From NCBI GenBank assembly GCA_016648135.1, contig JADDOH010002060.1, forward strand, positions 124,001 to 188,000: a DNA stretch of 64,000 bases, in the 5' to 3' direction. A model generated the notes under the pieces. That model did no database searches. It was not told where the DNA came from and was given only the letters and a program-made list of their open reading frames with translations. A program made the position numbers and the translations under genes. Shown here one piece after another: positions 33,057 to 43,170 of this stretch; the stretch's first letter is position 1; each line of letters begins with the position of its first letter. The stretch is from Agrypnia vestita (Eukaryota > Arthropoda > Insecta > Trichoptera > Phryganeidae).

Positions 33057-34040
33057 GAGGCCCCTGCATCTACATACACGATTTTGTGTTAAACAGCGCG
33101 TTTGCATTATAAGAATTTGTTCTTTCGGTCGTATAAAACACCTAAATAATTATCAAAATAATCGAGCAGGTTCAAATCAATATATATATATATTTTTACT
33201 TTCTATTTTTCCCGATTTTTCGCTTCTTATACTTATATATATATATATTTATTTAGTTTGCAAAAAATAAATACATTTTATATCTAATGCATAAACACAA
33301 AATATCACGATTTTTAAAAACATGACAACAAAATCATACATTAAACATACATTTCACATGTTGTGCACTTAACTCACGAAAAGTAGTGAGACTGATAAAA
33401 TAATCGAGTGGGTACAATTAGTACTTCCGTGGTTAAAATCTTGCATCCCATGTGTAAAATTCGCTGGGGAAAAGGGGAAGGATTGAAATTTGATTGAGTT
33501 TATTTCGGATATTTTAAAATTTACTTTGATAGAAACTTACGGTAGCTTGGCAATGTACTTTGAGTAGGCAGAATCGATATACTTATTATTTTTTAGAAAT
33601 CGAGTTTTTGGATAGGTACCGAATTCACAAGTTCTTTGCTTACTTATTCGGACGTGATTTTAAATTTAAAACATGCGAGTGTGTGACTTTTCGAATGTTT
33701 TCATTTCTAAAGTGGCTAAACGAATAAATTACACAGTTACCATGGTAACGAGTGATGACGAGGGAATGACAGTTTCTGTTTGATTAGGTGGGTACTTTTC
33801 GTCAAAATAAGATGTCAAAACACAAAAAAAATACGACATGATGAAATGCATTGAAATAATGAAACCTTTGAACGTAATAAATACGTTATCGGCGGATATT
33901 CGAAGGAATATGGCTTCCGTGATTACATGTGTAGGTATTTATAGAATACAAGTTTATTGTGAGTAAAAATCAACATTTTTCTGGGTTACGATGTGTCGGT
34001 TCCGGACACGTCATAATACAATAGACATATTCGAATAACG
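33057..34040. other. AT-rich DNA with TA microsatellites
   Basis: (TA)n tracts at 33180-33192 and 33234-33248. No ORF or repeat partner. Confidence 0.45.
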
Positions 34041-34720
34041 ACGTCATTTCATGTTCTAATTAGCATATTTCGATCGAAATCGCTGTGATCGGCCATCGAC
34101 GACGAACGCGCGTTTAAAATCGAGTCGACAATAGATCGATTAAGCCCGTTCGATATCGCGCGTCCGCCATTACGGGACCGGCCGACCGGAACGCCTGGCG
34201 GAGAGCGCGCGAACGACGCAGCGCGCACGATATATGATGCATTTTAAAATTGGAATAAAAGACACCGAGGGCCGCGCGTCCGAGTCAACAGTTCCGACTT
34301 TTACACGTCGGGCGGGTACCTACCTGCCCGGCCCGCCCGCCCGAGCAGAAGGGGAGCGTCCAAATAAACGATTGAACATTCGAATGCGTGGATTGGACCG
34401 GGACGTTTTTGCTCGTTCGCCGCGCGCGCGGTCGGCGAGGAGGCCGCGCTGCGGATTGAGCGCGATGCATTTTTGCGCTGGGCGCGATGCTCCGCGGGCC
34501 GCGCGGGAAAATGGCGGCAGAGTGACGACCGAAACAGTATTTGATTGAACGCGTCGGTTTGGCGGTGGTATTTGAAAGGACGGTGTCTTTAATTTTTCGC
34601 AGCCACGGCGCGAAAACAGTGGTAATTTGCCTAGGGCATGTACGCAGGTTGCGGTTGACGTATTGCCTTTTTGGGATCAAAAGTTGAATGGCACGCGGCG
34701 CGGTGGCGCGCGAAGATGAT
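34041..34720. other. CpG-rich low-copy island
   Basis: The most extended CpG-rich block in the window (for example GACGCAGCGCGCACG and CGGCCCGCCCGCCCGAGCAG). It has no repeat partner. Open frames on both strands (34234-34548 plus, 34285-34680 minus) overlap and are rich in Arg/Ala/Pro, as expected from GC-rich sequence, with no domain. It might be a promoter or first-exon region of a host gene; no splice or start signal decides this. Confidence 0.4.
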
Positions 34721-35597
34721 CTGCTGTGTACACGTGGAACATTCAGATATTACCTACTTGGAGCTGACGATGTATTATTTCTCAAAAGACGTTTTTTACG
34801 ACGATATTTATGTAGTTTTAAGAATAACTTGAACCAGACCAACGCAACGTTAAATTTTAAAAATAAAAATTACAGAAATTTATCAATTACTTAGCACCTA
34901 ATATTTTGTTATTGATATTGATAATGTTAATTAACTAACCAACTAACTTACCATCACACCATCTTCTGCCCTGACATACAACTCTCGCCTCATCCACATT
35001 CATACATCTTCGCATGCAAGTTCGTTATTAATTATTATGTTGATTATGAACTATTAAAAAAAGGGGGATCTTTTAAATTATTGATAATGTTAAATTAAAC
35101 AATAATTTCAGTTATTTTTTTATATTTAACTCACACAAAGGTAGTATACATACTTTATTTTTTTAAATTAAATTAAATTATCATGAATAAATCCTCCCGC
35201 CAAATCCATCAAATATGAAGTTTTATTTTTTGATAAAATGCAAGTCGCTAGGTCGCCTTTGAGGGTATAATGTCAAATGACCATTTTAAGAGACTTTAGT
35301 TGCTACATAAATACTCATTCTCTATAAAAAATACTACATTCTTTTGACAGAAATAAAAAAAATCATTGTTATTTTTTAGGACTCTGCACAAACCAATGTA
35401 CTCTCTTCGCCAGATAAATTTGTACTTTAAATATTTAAATTTTGTACAGTTGCAATCTACGACTAATAACTTAACCTAAGAGCAACCTCCCCTCCTATAC
35501 GTCCTACACCTCCACGGGCTGAACTTATGATCAAACCGTTATTTTAACCGGTTATTTTCGGTACGGTTATTTGGTATTGTATCGATGCTTTATGACT
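34721..35597. other. AT-rich DNA with a small LINE fragment
   Basis: 34935-35015 (ACTAACCAACTAACTTACCAT, then CTCGCCTCATCCACATTCAT) is the minus-strand 3' end of the RTE-like LINE seen at 38780-39440. The rest is AT-rich without features. Confidence 0.45.
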
Positions 35598-35747
35598 AAG
35601 GCCCGGTTGTTTCAAGTTCGATCAAAGTAAGCGGTCGATAAAAGCATAGATTTTTACGAAAACGGATTGTCTGATTGGTGGAGAACGTAAAAATCTATGC
35701 TTTAAGAGAACGCTTACTTTAATCCAACTTGAAACAACCGGCCCTAA
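35598..35747. mobile_element. MITE, GGGCCGGTTG family, copy 1
   Basis: Ends AAGGCCCGGTTGTTTCAAGT and ACTTGAAACAACCGGCCCTA are inverted repeats, with AAAGCATAGATTTTTACG and its partner inside. 150 bp, almost fully palindromic. Relatives at 35969-36435 and 55449-55598. Confidence 0.8.
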
Positions 35748-35968
35748 GATATAATTATTGTCTCTAGTATCGATGGTTGCCGGTCGAAATGCAAAAAAAA
35801 AAAACAGTTACCAATTATCGACGCAATCAGAATCAAATCTCAAATAATGGTTAGTGTGTCACCGGTTACAATACTATCACTAGGTGAACTAAATATTGCA
35901 TACATCATTTTTTAAGTTCTGCGCAAAAAGGTGACTCCCTTCCCATCAGTCCAGGGCTCGGACGGCTA

Positions 35969-36435
35969 TTAGGGCCGGTTGCTTGATCAGCAGTTAGGTA
36001 AAAGTTAAGCAAAAAGCGTAGATTTTTACGAAAACGGGTGCTTTGATTGGTGGACAACGTGAAAATCAATCAATTGAGAGAAGTCGCAGTAAAATCCGCC
36101 GACGTAACTAGTACTTATTGCGCACTGGCGACCTCTATTGTAGAAGAAGAGAACACTCCACAACAAAGTGCATACAATTTACGCCCTAGAAAGCAGCACC
36201 TTTAATCAGTCCGACCTCCACCTCCGCGGGTAAAGGTCGTCCTCCTGATGACGTTGGATAAGCATCCAACGAAACGTCGAGATGCGCTTCTCGGTAATAC
36301 ATACAGTGCGTATAAAATATCCGAAATTACAGTTAAATATGTCTAACGACCGCAATAACAACCTTAACTCTTTAGTGAAAATCGATGTTTTTTCTTAGCC
36401 ATTACTCTTACTTCCGATCAAACAACCGGCCCTCA
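35969..36435. mobile_element. MITE, GGGCCGGTTG family, copy 2 (interrupted)
   Basis: Ends TTAGGGCCGGTTGCTTGATC and GATCAAACAACCGGCCCT. The GATTTTTACGAAAACGGG core matches copy 1. A Penelope-like fragment sits inside at about 36105-36385. Confidence 0.7.
36105..36385 (+). mobile_element. Penelope-type terminal fragment with hammerhead-like core
   Basis: Contains CTGATGA (36245-36251), one extra C, a perfect 7-bp stem GTTGGAT / ATCCAAC with loop AAGC, and GAAAC (36271-36275). It is the best-paired of the seven such motifs in the window. The upstream part could encode the end of a Penelope-like protein but is too short to name. It is inserted in a MITE. Confidence 0.5.
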
Positions 36436-36445
36436 AGTAATTTCA

Positions 36446-36706
36446 ACATAAGAACATGGCCCCTCAATACATTACCGACTTCTGCATTTCAGTTTCCGCA
36501 AATAACAGACAGCTAACTCTTCGCTCAGCATCAACATCTAATACAAGTAGATTAGTTGAAGTAAATCGCGTACACACAACTAATTTCGGTGACCGCGCTT
36601 TGGCGGTGGCTGGACCAAATTTGTTGAATAAACTACCCAATAAACTGAGACCAACAGACAGCTTACCACAGTTCAAAAAACAACTAAAGATGCACTTATT
36701 TAGATA
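36446..36706 (+). mobile_element. LINE C-terminal fragment (CR1/L2-like)
   Basis: MAPQYITDFCISVS, then TTNFGDRALAVAGPNLLNKL, LPNKLR and LPQFKKQLKMHLF. This is the characteristic tail of CR1/L2-type proteins (GDRAFxVAxPxLWNxLP, FKxxLKxHLF). The frame is open from 36456 to the natural stop. Only the last ~84 residues remain. Confidence 0.82.
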
Positions 36707-37379
36707 ATCATATAAAAACCTATAGAATCAGACCGTTACGTCACTTGGTAATGTTTCCCACTCCTGGTAGGCACTCCGCGAAAATACCTGATTCTTTCTG
36801 GCACTCCCAACTATTATAGTTTTTAAACGTTAATTCAATTTTTTGCATGTCATCTGGTGAATAAGTATCTAATGGTAAATAAGTGTTGTTAGTTAGTAAA
36901 TTGTTTTGTGTGAAGCGCCCTTGAGGTGAGTAGGTACTCACGAAAACGGCGCTATAAAATGATTTGAATTTTATAGGTATAGATATCGTACGTAGATTAT
37001 GTGCATTGTGTTTACCTATTTATTTTTATTTTTTCTCTTCTTATTTTTACTATTATTGTTTATTTCATGCTTTTATCTGTTATTATGCTTTTTATGTTTG
37101 AAATATAATTTTAAATAACTATTACACAGCTACAATGAATCCACTTTATTTTAGAAGTATATCGTTTTTTTTTTAAATATTGTAATAATAATGCGATATT
37201 AAAGGTTAATCTCGTTTAAAACGATAAGCTCGGAAGTTCACTTTCTCACTGGTTCAAACGCTTTATTTAAGCAAAGACAACCGAATGTCATCAAAAAACT
37301 TGAAATCGGAAAATGTTAGGTAGGTGTATCTAAATATTTATCAATATTTAAAGTTTAGGTACCGGCGCCTTTTTTCAAA
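36707..37379. other. No gene recognised
   Basis: AT-rich low-copy DNA; poly(T) near 37166-37176. Confidence 0.45.
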
Positions 37380-37500
37380 TAATTTGTGAGGTGCGAATGG
37401 AACGTTGTGTCAGAATTTCAAAGCAACAGTTGAAGAACTTTAGGAGAACTAAGATTTTGGACAATCGAACATTAACATTTTTATTTATATAAATAAATAG
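37380..37500. repeat. Direct repeat E, left copy
   Basis: AACGTTGTGTCAGAATTTCA...ACATTTTTATTTATATA matches 37955-38058 in the same orientation (~105 bp). The pair brackets a LINE fragment. The wording is typical of a common low-complexity insect repeat tail. Confidence 0.6.
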
Positions 37501-37504
37501 TAGG

Positions 37505-37935
37505 TATTTAAAAACAAAGTAGGTACTAAGACGCTTGTGTGGAAAATCTTTGGTCGATAGAGTGAGGAATGAACAAATTAGAAGTGAATGCAATGCTGGC
37601 TGTAGTGTGGTAGATAGAATAAAGAAAGGAGTGCTGAGATGGTTTGGTCATGTGGAACGTATGAACGAGGAAAGGATGGTTAAGAAAATATATGAGGCGA
37701 ATGTTGAAGGCAACAGGAATAGAGGGCGTCCACGAAAGACCTGGCACGATCAGGTACTACAAGTATTTGAGGATGGGCCTGTTAAAAGCCGCAACAATCG
37801 TAGAACGTGTATGAGAAGATGTATGAATGTGGCCGAAGCAAAAGTGGTGTGCCAGGATAGAAGAGTGTGGCGTTCACTCCTCTCTGCCTACCCCTGCAGG
37901 GAAACGGCGTGATGGTTAGTTAGTTAGTTAGTTAA
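37505..37935 (+). mobile_element. RTE-like LINE, 3' end
   Basis: Best preserved copy of this family: a 125-codon frame with MCGKSLVDRVRNEQIR, CNAGCSVVDRIKKG, LRWFGHVERMNEERMVKKIY, NRGRPRKTWHDQVLQ, NNRRTCMRRCMNVAEAK and CQDRRVWRSLLSAYP before the stop. The tail is (GTTA)n at 37916-37934. Only the C-terminal region downstream of the reverse transcriptase catalytic domain is present. Confidence 0.88.
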
Positions 37936-37954
37936 GTAGGTATACAAAAACATC

Positions 37955-38058
37955 CTCGTATTCGATTGCAACGTTGTGCCAAAATTTCAAAGCAATCGGT
38001 GAAGAACTTTCAGAGATTAGCGATTTTGTGCAAACGAACATTTACATTTTTATTTATA
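37955..38058. repeat. Direct repeat E, right copy
   Basis: Same-orientation partner of 37380-37500 (AACGTTGTGCCAAAATTTCA). Confidence 0.6.
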
Positions 38059-38779
38059 TAGATTATAAGATGAATACATGGTAGACTTGAAGACATTCTA
38101 TATGATGAGCTTTACGATGTCGAGGAAGTGGCAGGCTCAGTGTAGTCTGCGCTTTAAAAATATCTGGAAAAAAAAGACAAATAAACACGTTGCCGTTGAC
38201 TAGCGGGAAGATTACTGCCGGAGACCAGTATCAGTGTGACCAGAGATTTAGAGTGGGCAAGAAAACGCACGATAAAGAGTGGTTAGACGCTAGACCGCAC
38301 GAATGTCGTCTTCAGAACAGAAGAGGCGCTTAGTACCGTAACGAGGCATTCAGAAATCGGAAAGAACTACACGTAATCGACGATTTTACCGCACTCGACA
38401 CCTTTTACAATGAAATCAGAAGATACCAGAAGGTTATAGAATGAACCACAAATATCGTAAAATCGAGAAAGACATGTCACACTGAGCATCAGTCTTTGAT
38501 TGACGTTTAACCAACGCGGTGTTAGCAACGGAGCGAGAAGTGTGACAAGCGCGTAAAATCCAGCGATAGTAAATAAAAGAAATTCCTACCGGCGGGCGAG
38601 AAGTTTTTCCATATATTAAACGTAATTTTCTGAATGTATTGAAGCAATAAAAACAGCGTGAATTAGTGAGAATTAGGATTTTATAATACGGGATAATACA
38701 ACAATCTTTATATTTTAATACATAACATGTTAATTCTGTGTAAATTTGTAAGATGATCTTTATACCATTTATACTTACC
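38059..38779. other. No gene recognised; LINE tail trace
   Basis: 38722-38765 (ACATAACATGTTAATTCTGT) matches the LINE 3' tail at 53265-53300. The rest is low-copy. The 137-codon minus-strand frame (38434-38847) overlaps the end of the next LINE and has no features of its own. Confidence 0.4.
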
Positions 38780-39440
38780 ATGACGCCGTTTCCACGTGGG
38801 GGTAAACATAGAGGATAGAGCGCCACAATGTCCTGATGTCCTGACATACAAATCTCGCCTCATCCACATTCATACATCTTCGCATGCAAGATCGCCGGTT
38901 GTTGAGGCTTCTAACGGGACCATCTTTAAGTATCTGGATAATCTGGTCGTGCCACGTCTTCCGCGGTCGCCTTCTCTTTCTGGCGCCGTCAAACTTGCAT
39001 TATATATCTTTCTTACGTTCTTTCCTCATTCATTTCGACCCTTTTTTAATTCTATTGATTATGGTAAGATCAGCTTTACATTAATTCCTAATATCTTCAT
39101 TCTTTACTCTATCATAAATGGATTTGCCACACATATGTCTAAGGGATTCAATCTACATTCGTTCCTCTTCTGCCAGCTTCAGGCTTCACTTCCATACATC
39201 AGTGTTGATACCAGAATTCCATTATTTAAGGCTAGTTTTGCCTCGGTAGACATGTTTCTATTATAAACTATTGCGTTCAAAGCTCCGTCCACCCTATTCC
39301 CCGCAGTCACTCTCCTCTCTATATCTTTCTCAACATTCCCTCTTCTATCGAACGTACTTCCCAAGTACACAAACTCGTCCACTTGTTCCAAACATTCATT
39401 ACCTACTAGTATTTCACACTTCGTCTTACTTTCCTCTTAT
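38780..39440 (-). mobile_element. RTE-like LINE, C-terminal third
   Basis: Minus-strand order: FVYLGSTFDRRGNVEKDIER, AKLALNNGILVSTLMYGSEA, then frame-shifted remains of the LRSMCG...RWFGHVERM region, RGRPRKTW-like residues and the end. The YLGS and YGSEA blocks mark the thumb of RTE-type reverse transcriptases. Several frameshifts and stops; inactive. Confidence 0.82.
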
Positions 39441-39494
39441 TCACGTGCAATCTGTCTTTTATTTGTACTTGTAACGTAATTATATGATTATATA

Positions 39495-39935
39495 ATTCTT
39501 CTTCTTCATCAGCCTTCGTCTCTCCGCTGCTGGATATAGGCCTCTCCCATACCCTTCCTCGTTGTTTGCTAATTGTAGCCATTTATTTCCCCCCACAGCG
39601 GCTATATCGTCGGCCCTCTTTTGCTGTCTTCCAATGCCTCTTTTATTCTCCAAAGGTCTCCATTTTAGAACTCTGGGAGGCCATCTTGCAGCATCCTGCC
39701 TTGCAACATGTCCTGCCCGTCACCATTTTAGCTTCGCTACACGATCCATGATATCCGCTTCTCTAGTTCTGCGCCTGATTTCGTCATTTCTAATTCTATC
39801 TCTTAGGCTTACGCCAAGCATGGATCTCTCCATGGATCGTTGCGTGCATTTGAGCTTTTCTACACTTTTCTTTGCGAGGACCATCGTCTCCACTCCATAG
39901 TCATCACTGGCAGTACGCACGATTCAAAGGCTTTT
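39495..39935 (-). mobile_element. RTE-like LINE (14.4-kb family), C-terminal part
   Basis: RSMERSMLGVSLRDRIRNDE, IRRRTREADIMDRVAKLKW, then in shifted frames the R..P.VLKWRPWENKRGIGR region and the YPAAERRR-type end. Same family as 14397-14890. Preceded (minus strand) by the VLAKKSVEKLKCTQ block. Confidence 0.8.
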
Positions 39936-40129
39936 CTTTTTCAACTGGATCGATTGATTTTGTACTATTATTCAGACAAAGGAGACGTTATGTCAAAGGA
40001 CCACAAGATATGTGTCAATATTATGTAAGCAAGGGTTCGATAACTCCACGTAGAAAGAGTTCGTTAACTCTAAATATAAACAATTAGCGTGGAATATGTT
40101 TATGTGGTGATCCATTTAAAAAAAATCAA

Positions 40130-40185
40130 ATGCCGTTCTTTTGCCTCTGCCTGCTTTTCTCTCAGGCTTACTCCAAGCATTCGGA
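40130..40185 (-). mobile_element. Small RTE-like LINE fragment
   Basis: The minus strand encodes RMLGVSLREKQAEAK-like residues, corresponding to the MLGVSLRD segment of the adjoining LINE. Too short for more. Confidence 0.45.
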
Positions 40186-40199
40186 AAAGATATGATTAT

Positions 40200-40671
40200 A
40201 TTACATAATAATAATAACAACATGTAATAACAATGACAAAAACAAATCACCGAGAACGGAGCATTTAATTCGAGCCATTATTAAATATCATTAATCCTTT
40301 CCCGCATTATTCATCACAGCGCACCGAATACAAAGGGTAAAAAGTTTTAATTAAAAAGTTCACGTGCCGCCCTCCCTTTCCCGTTCCCTTTCTACCCCGC
40401 CGGTGATGGATGTGTTGGCGGGTACCGACGCTACGTGCAAAAGCGGGAATGTATTTCCCTATCGCCCTGTTGCAACACGACTTGTTCCACGGCGGCCAGG
40501 CGTAGCAACAATAACGTAAGTGCTGCTTTGACACGCGCTTAATTTACTAAAACGAAAACCGTTTAGTTATTTATTTGCTCTTAAGCGTAATATTATATTT
40601 TGCGTTGTAAACATTAATAATTATTATGAGCTGTATTCCGTCAAAAATTTTACATGCCGGTTTCTTGAGAA
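40200..40671. other. Low-copy DNA
   Basis: 40360-40510 is GC-richer (TACCCCGCCGGTGATGGATG) with no repeat partner. A 75-codon minus-strand frame has no features. Confidence 0.4.
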
Positions 40672-41382
40672 TAAGCGCTTGTTCAGACACAGCGGGAACC
40701 GTTCAGTTTAAGAATCGCGTTTCAAAACACGCGATTTGTGTCATCTGTTCACACAGCCGCGGTTAATAAGCGATTTGTGCGCGCGAAAATAAACGTCAGT
40801 TTGACAGTTCTGGTGCCGTTCTCCATCTTTGAATATCAGAGATATATTCGCTCATTACTTTGTTAACGATGGCCGTGTTCCATGGCAAGACACATAAATA
40901 TCATTCTGTCAGTTCATTTTTGGTGAATAAATACCTACTTCTCTAAAATACTCTTTTTTTCCACCATTTCCAAATATCTCCACCAACTCCTGCCAAGCTT
41001 GGTTCTTGGCATATTTGAGTAATCCTCACACTACAGATCCCATATTACAGGTCTTTTCTCCACTTCATCAATAAAAAATTCAGTGTCAAAGCGATCCATA
41101 ACCATAAAAAAGAGAATATAATCCACGCGTGCTCCTGTTGTGACATGGAACCGTGCGGTGCCCGCAACGCGACTGAACGCTCTCGTAAGGCTCCATAGTA
41201 ATAGGATCGTGCGGGCGCCGTGCGGGTCTATTTTCTAGCGGTTGGGTTGCGGGCACCGCAGCGGTTGACTAACCGCACGGTTGTGTCTGAACGATCACAT
41301 ACAAACCTAGGTAAATGAGACCCACACGGATCTCATGCGATTCTGAAACGGCACGGTTCCCGCTGCGTCTGAACAAGCGCTA
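40672..41382. mobile_element. 711-bp MITE, AGCGCTTGTTCAGAC ends
   Basis: Ends TAAGCGCTTGTTCAGACACA and, inverted, TTAGCGCTTGTTCAGACGCA with CAGCGGGAACCGT following on both sides. The interior has further CCGTGCGG/CCGCACGG palindromes. No ORF and no target duplication identified. Confidence 0.8.
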
Positions 41383-41411
41383 AGTATCTACTTATTTATA
41401 GCATTTATATC

Positions 41412-42361
41412 TGGCGAATGCAATCCCGAATCGGGATATCCTTTTCGGGATCCCTCGAGATTAGAATTTACAACCCCGCGGGATTCTTAGGGATCGGGAT
41501 CCCGAATACTTTTGTGTTTTTTTTGTTTATAGAGCTGAATAGCAATTAAAGACAACCGCCTTACAAGCAATTTTAATATAATGTTCATTATTAATCACCG
41601 CATTTAAGTTTTTGTAGGCGTTTTTCCAAGCATCGACCAGTCAATGAAGTAGAGTTAGTAGTATTGCTTGACCACAATAACTTAGCGTGCGGCGACTTTG
41701 GAACTAAAACCCGCCCAGCTCGCACCCGGCGGTAACCTCTCGCCATGTCATTCAGTAACAATTGTGTATGTGCTCGGGAGCTGTGACATCTTGATTACCA
41801 ATATACACTGAATTATTGTGTCGAAAACATCCTAAACAGTCCGGGATGGTGCAAGAACAATTGCCAATCAAGTATTAAAGTTTTGCGAAGCTGAAAAACC
41901 AAATAATGGACGGATATTACCGTCTGACAGACAGAACGGCCGCCATTACGGCTTGGTTTCTTTAGTGCTGCCCGACCAAATTTCTGTTAAAGGCTACGAC
42001 ATCGGTCACCGGACATTCTGAACATGTATCGTGTAATAAATTTACACCCTGGCAACTTCTGTTACGCGACAGGGACGCCCTCCCTCGCACGCCAATTTAT
42101 AATGGTCGCATTCTAGTATTTATTAATATGGTAGGTTGATAAAATACAGCAAATATTATTCAAAGCTACATACTTACATTATTTGAATATGACATGCACA
42201 TAAGTTTAGAGTACTCACTAAAAGCTCAGTAGACATACACAATTAAACATACAAAACATAAAAAATGTTGATCAATCCCGATAATCTCGTCCGATTTTTC
42301 GGTTCGGGATTAATCTCGTAAAATGCCTCGAGATCTCGCGGGATCGGGATTGCATTCCCTA
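41412..42361. mobile_element. hAT-type MITE, GGGAATGCAATC family, copy 2
   Basis: Reverse-orientation copy of 7621-8126: ends GGCGAATGCAATCCCGA and GGGATTGCATTCCCTA, inner GATCAATCCCGATAATCTCG. It is longer because the MITE at 41666-42113 has inserted. No clean target duplication at the outer ends. Confidence 0.8.
41666..42113 (+). mobile_element. 448-bp MITE, copy 1 (ORF start lost)
   Basis: Starts GCTTGACCACAATAACTTAG and ends CACGCCAATTTATAATGG...CATTC. The inner part of the ends is an inverted repeat (TAACTTAGCGTGCG / CGCACGCCAATTTA). TAGTATT is present immediately on both sides (41659-41665 and 42114-42120), and comparison with the empty site in 7621-8126 supports insertion there. The transposase-like reading frame is present (ARTIANQVLKFCEAEK) but its start reads GTGTCG instead of ATGTCC and there is a short deletion. 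Confidence 0.82.
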
Positions 42362-42529
42362 GCTGACACCCATGAAATAGTAATAACGACTTTTATCATG
42401 ATATTTGCATACTTTTTTTATATTTCCTCTGCCGGCACTTAATGGCACCCACTATTTAAACCCTGGGGATTGTGCGTGCGTAAAACTAACGTGATAACAT
42501 AATTAAATAATTAATATTATATTTTAAGT

Positions 42530-42690
42530 ATGTCCAAATTTTTCAGAACAGAACTGGATTTTTGTCACAGGGACATTAATCAATCAATGTACATTATAGA
42601 TGTCTCACAGAGACGGAACAGTGTTTTTATAGGAAAGTAGGTATAGAAGTCTTTTGTGTGTAGATGGGGCTTACGACCTATCGTACAGCT
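42530..42690. repeat. Element B fragment
   Basis: TTTTTCAGAACAGAACTGG, GATGTCTCACAGAGACGGAA and AGGAAAGTAGGTATAGAAGT correspond to the arm and interior of 1842-2313. Confidence 0.6.
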
Positions 42691-42697
42691 GGCTTAA

Positions 42698-43012
42698 GTG
42701 ATCACTTTACATGATTACGAAAAATTCCAATTGGATTGGGAGGATTTTATAATTTATTTGACTAGTATCAAAGGGAATGAATTTTTCATATTCATTCCCT
42801 TATCTTAACCTGTAAGTTAATATAATTACAGTTCAACTTTTTACGAAAAATAAGTCAGAAATATTGAAAAATAAATGCAAACTTTGATGTCACATATCTC
42901 CTTAACTATTGATATTAGGTCATGGTTGCTTGAACATTTTCGACTCGTAATCAAGGCAGGAATCCACCTGTAAAGTGTTGCGAACTAGCTCCGTTACACT
43001 TTATACAACAGA
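42698..43012. mobile_element. Fold-back element A, copy 3
   Basis: Right arm well preserved (GTTCAACTTTTTACG, CATGGTTGCTTGAACATTTT, AATCAAGGCAGGAATCCACC). Left arm reduced. No coding capacity. Confidence 0.65.
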
Positions 43013-43170
43013 ATGTAGGTACTCATTTTATTTCAATCATAGGAAATAATTTATTTTTCAGCTCGTCATCGGTAGATTACTTCTCGCTTACTTGTGGCGT
43101 ATCTGATTAGATCCAATCACACAGTGTCGTCCGAATTAATCAATGTATATGCGTAACCCACTACTTTTTA

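Noticed and set aside
34234..34680. Overlapping 104- and 131-codon ORFs on opposite strands
   Set aside because: GC-rich DNA lacks stops by composition; the two frames overlap and neither has a domain or splice context.
37535..37912. A host gene of 125 codons
   Set aside because: The same protein tail occurs at 24763-25240, 38780-39440 and 56085-56465; it is the end of an RTE-like LINE.
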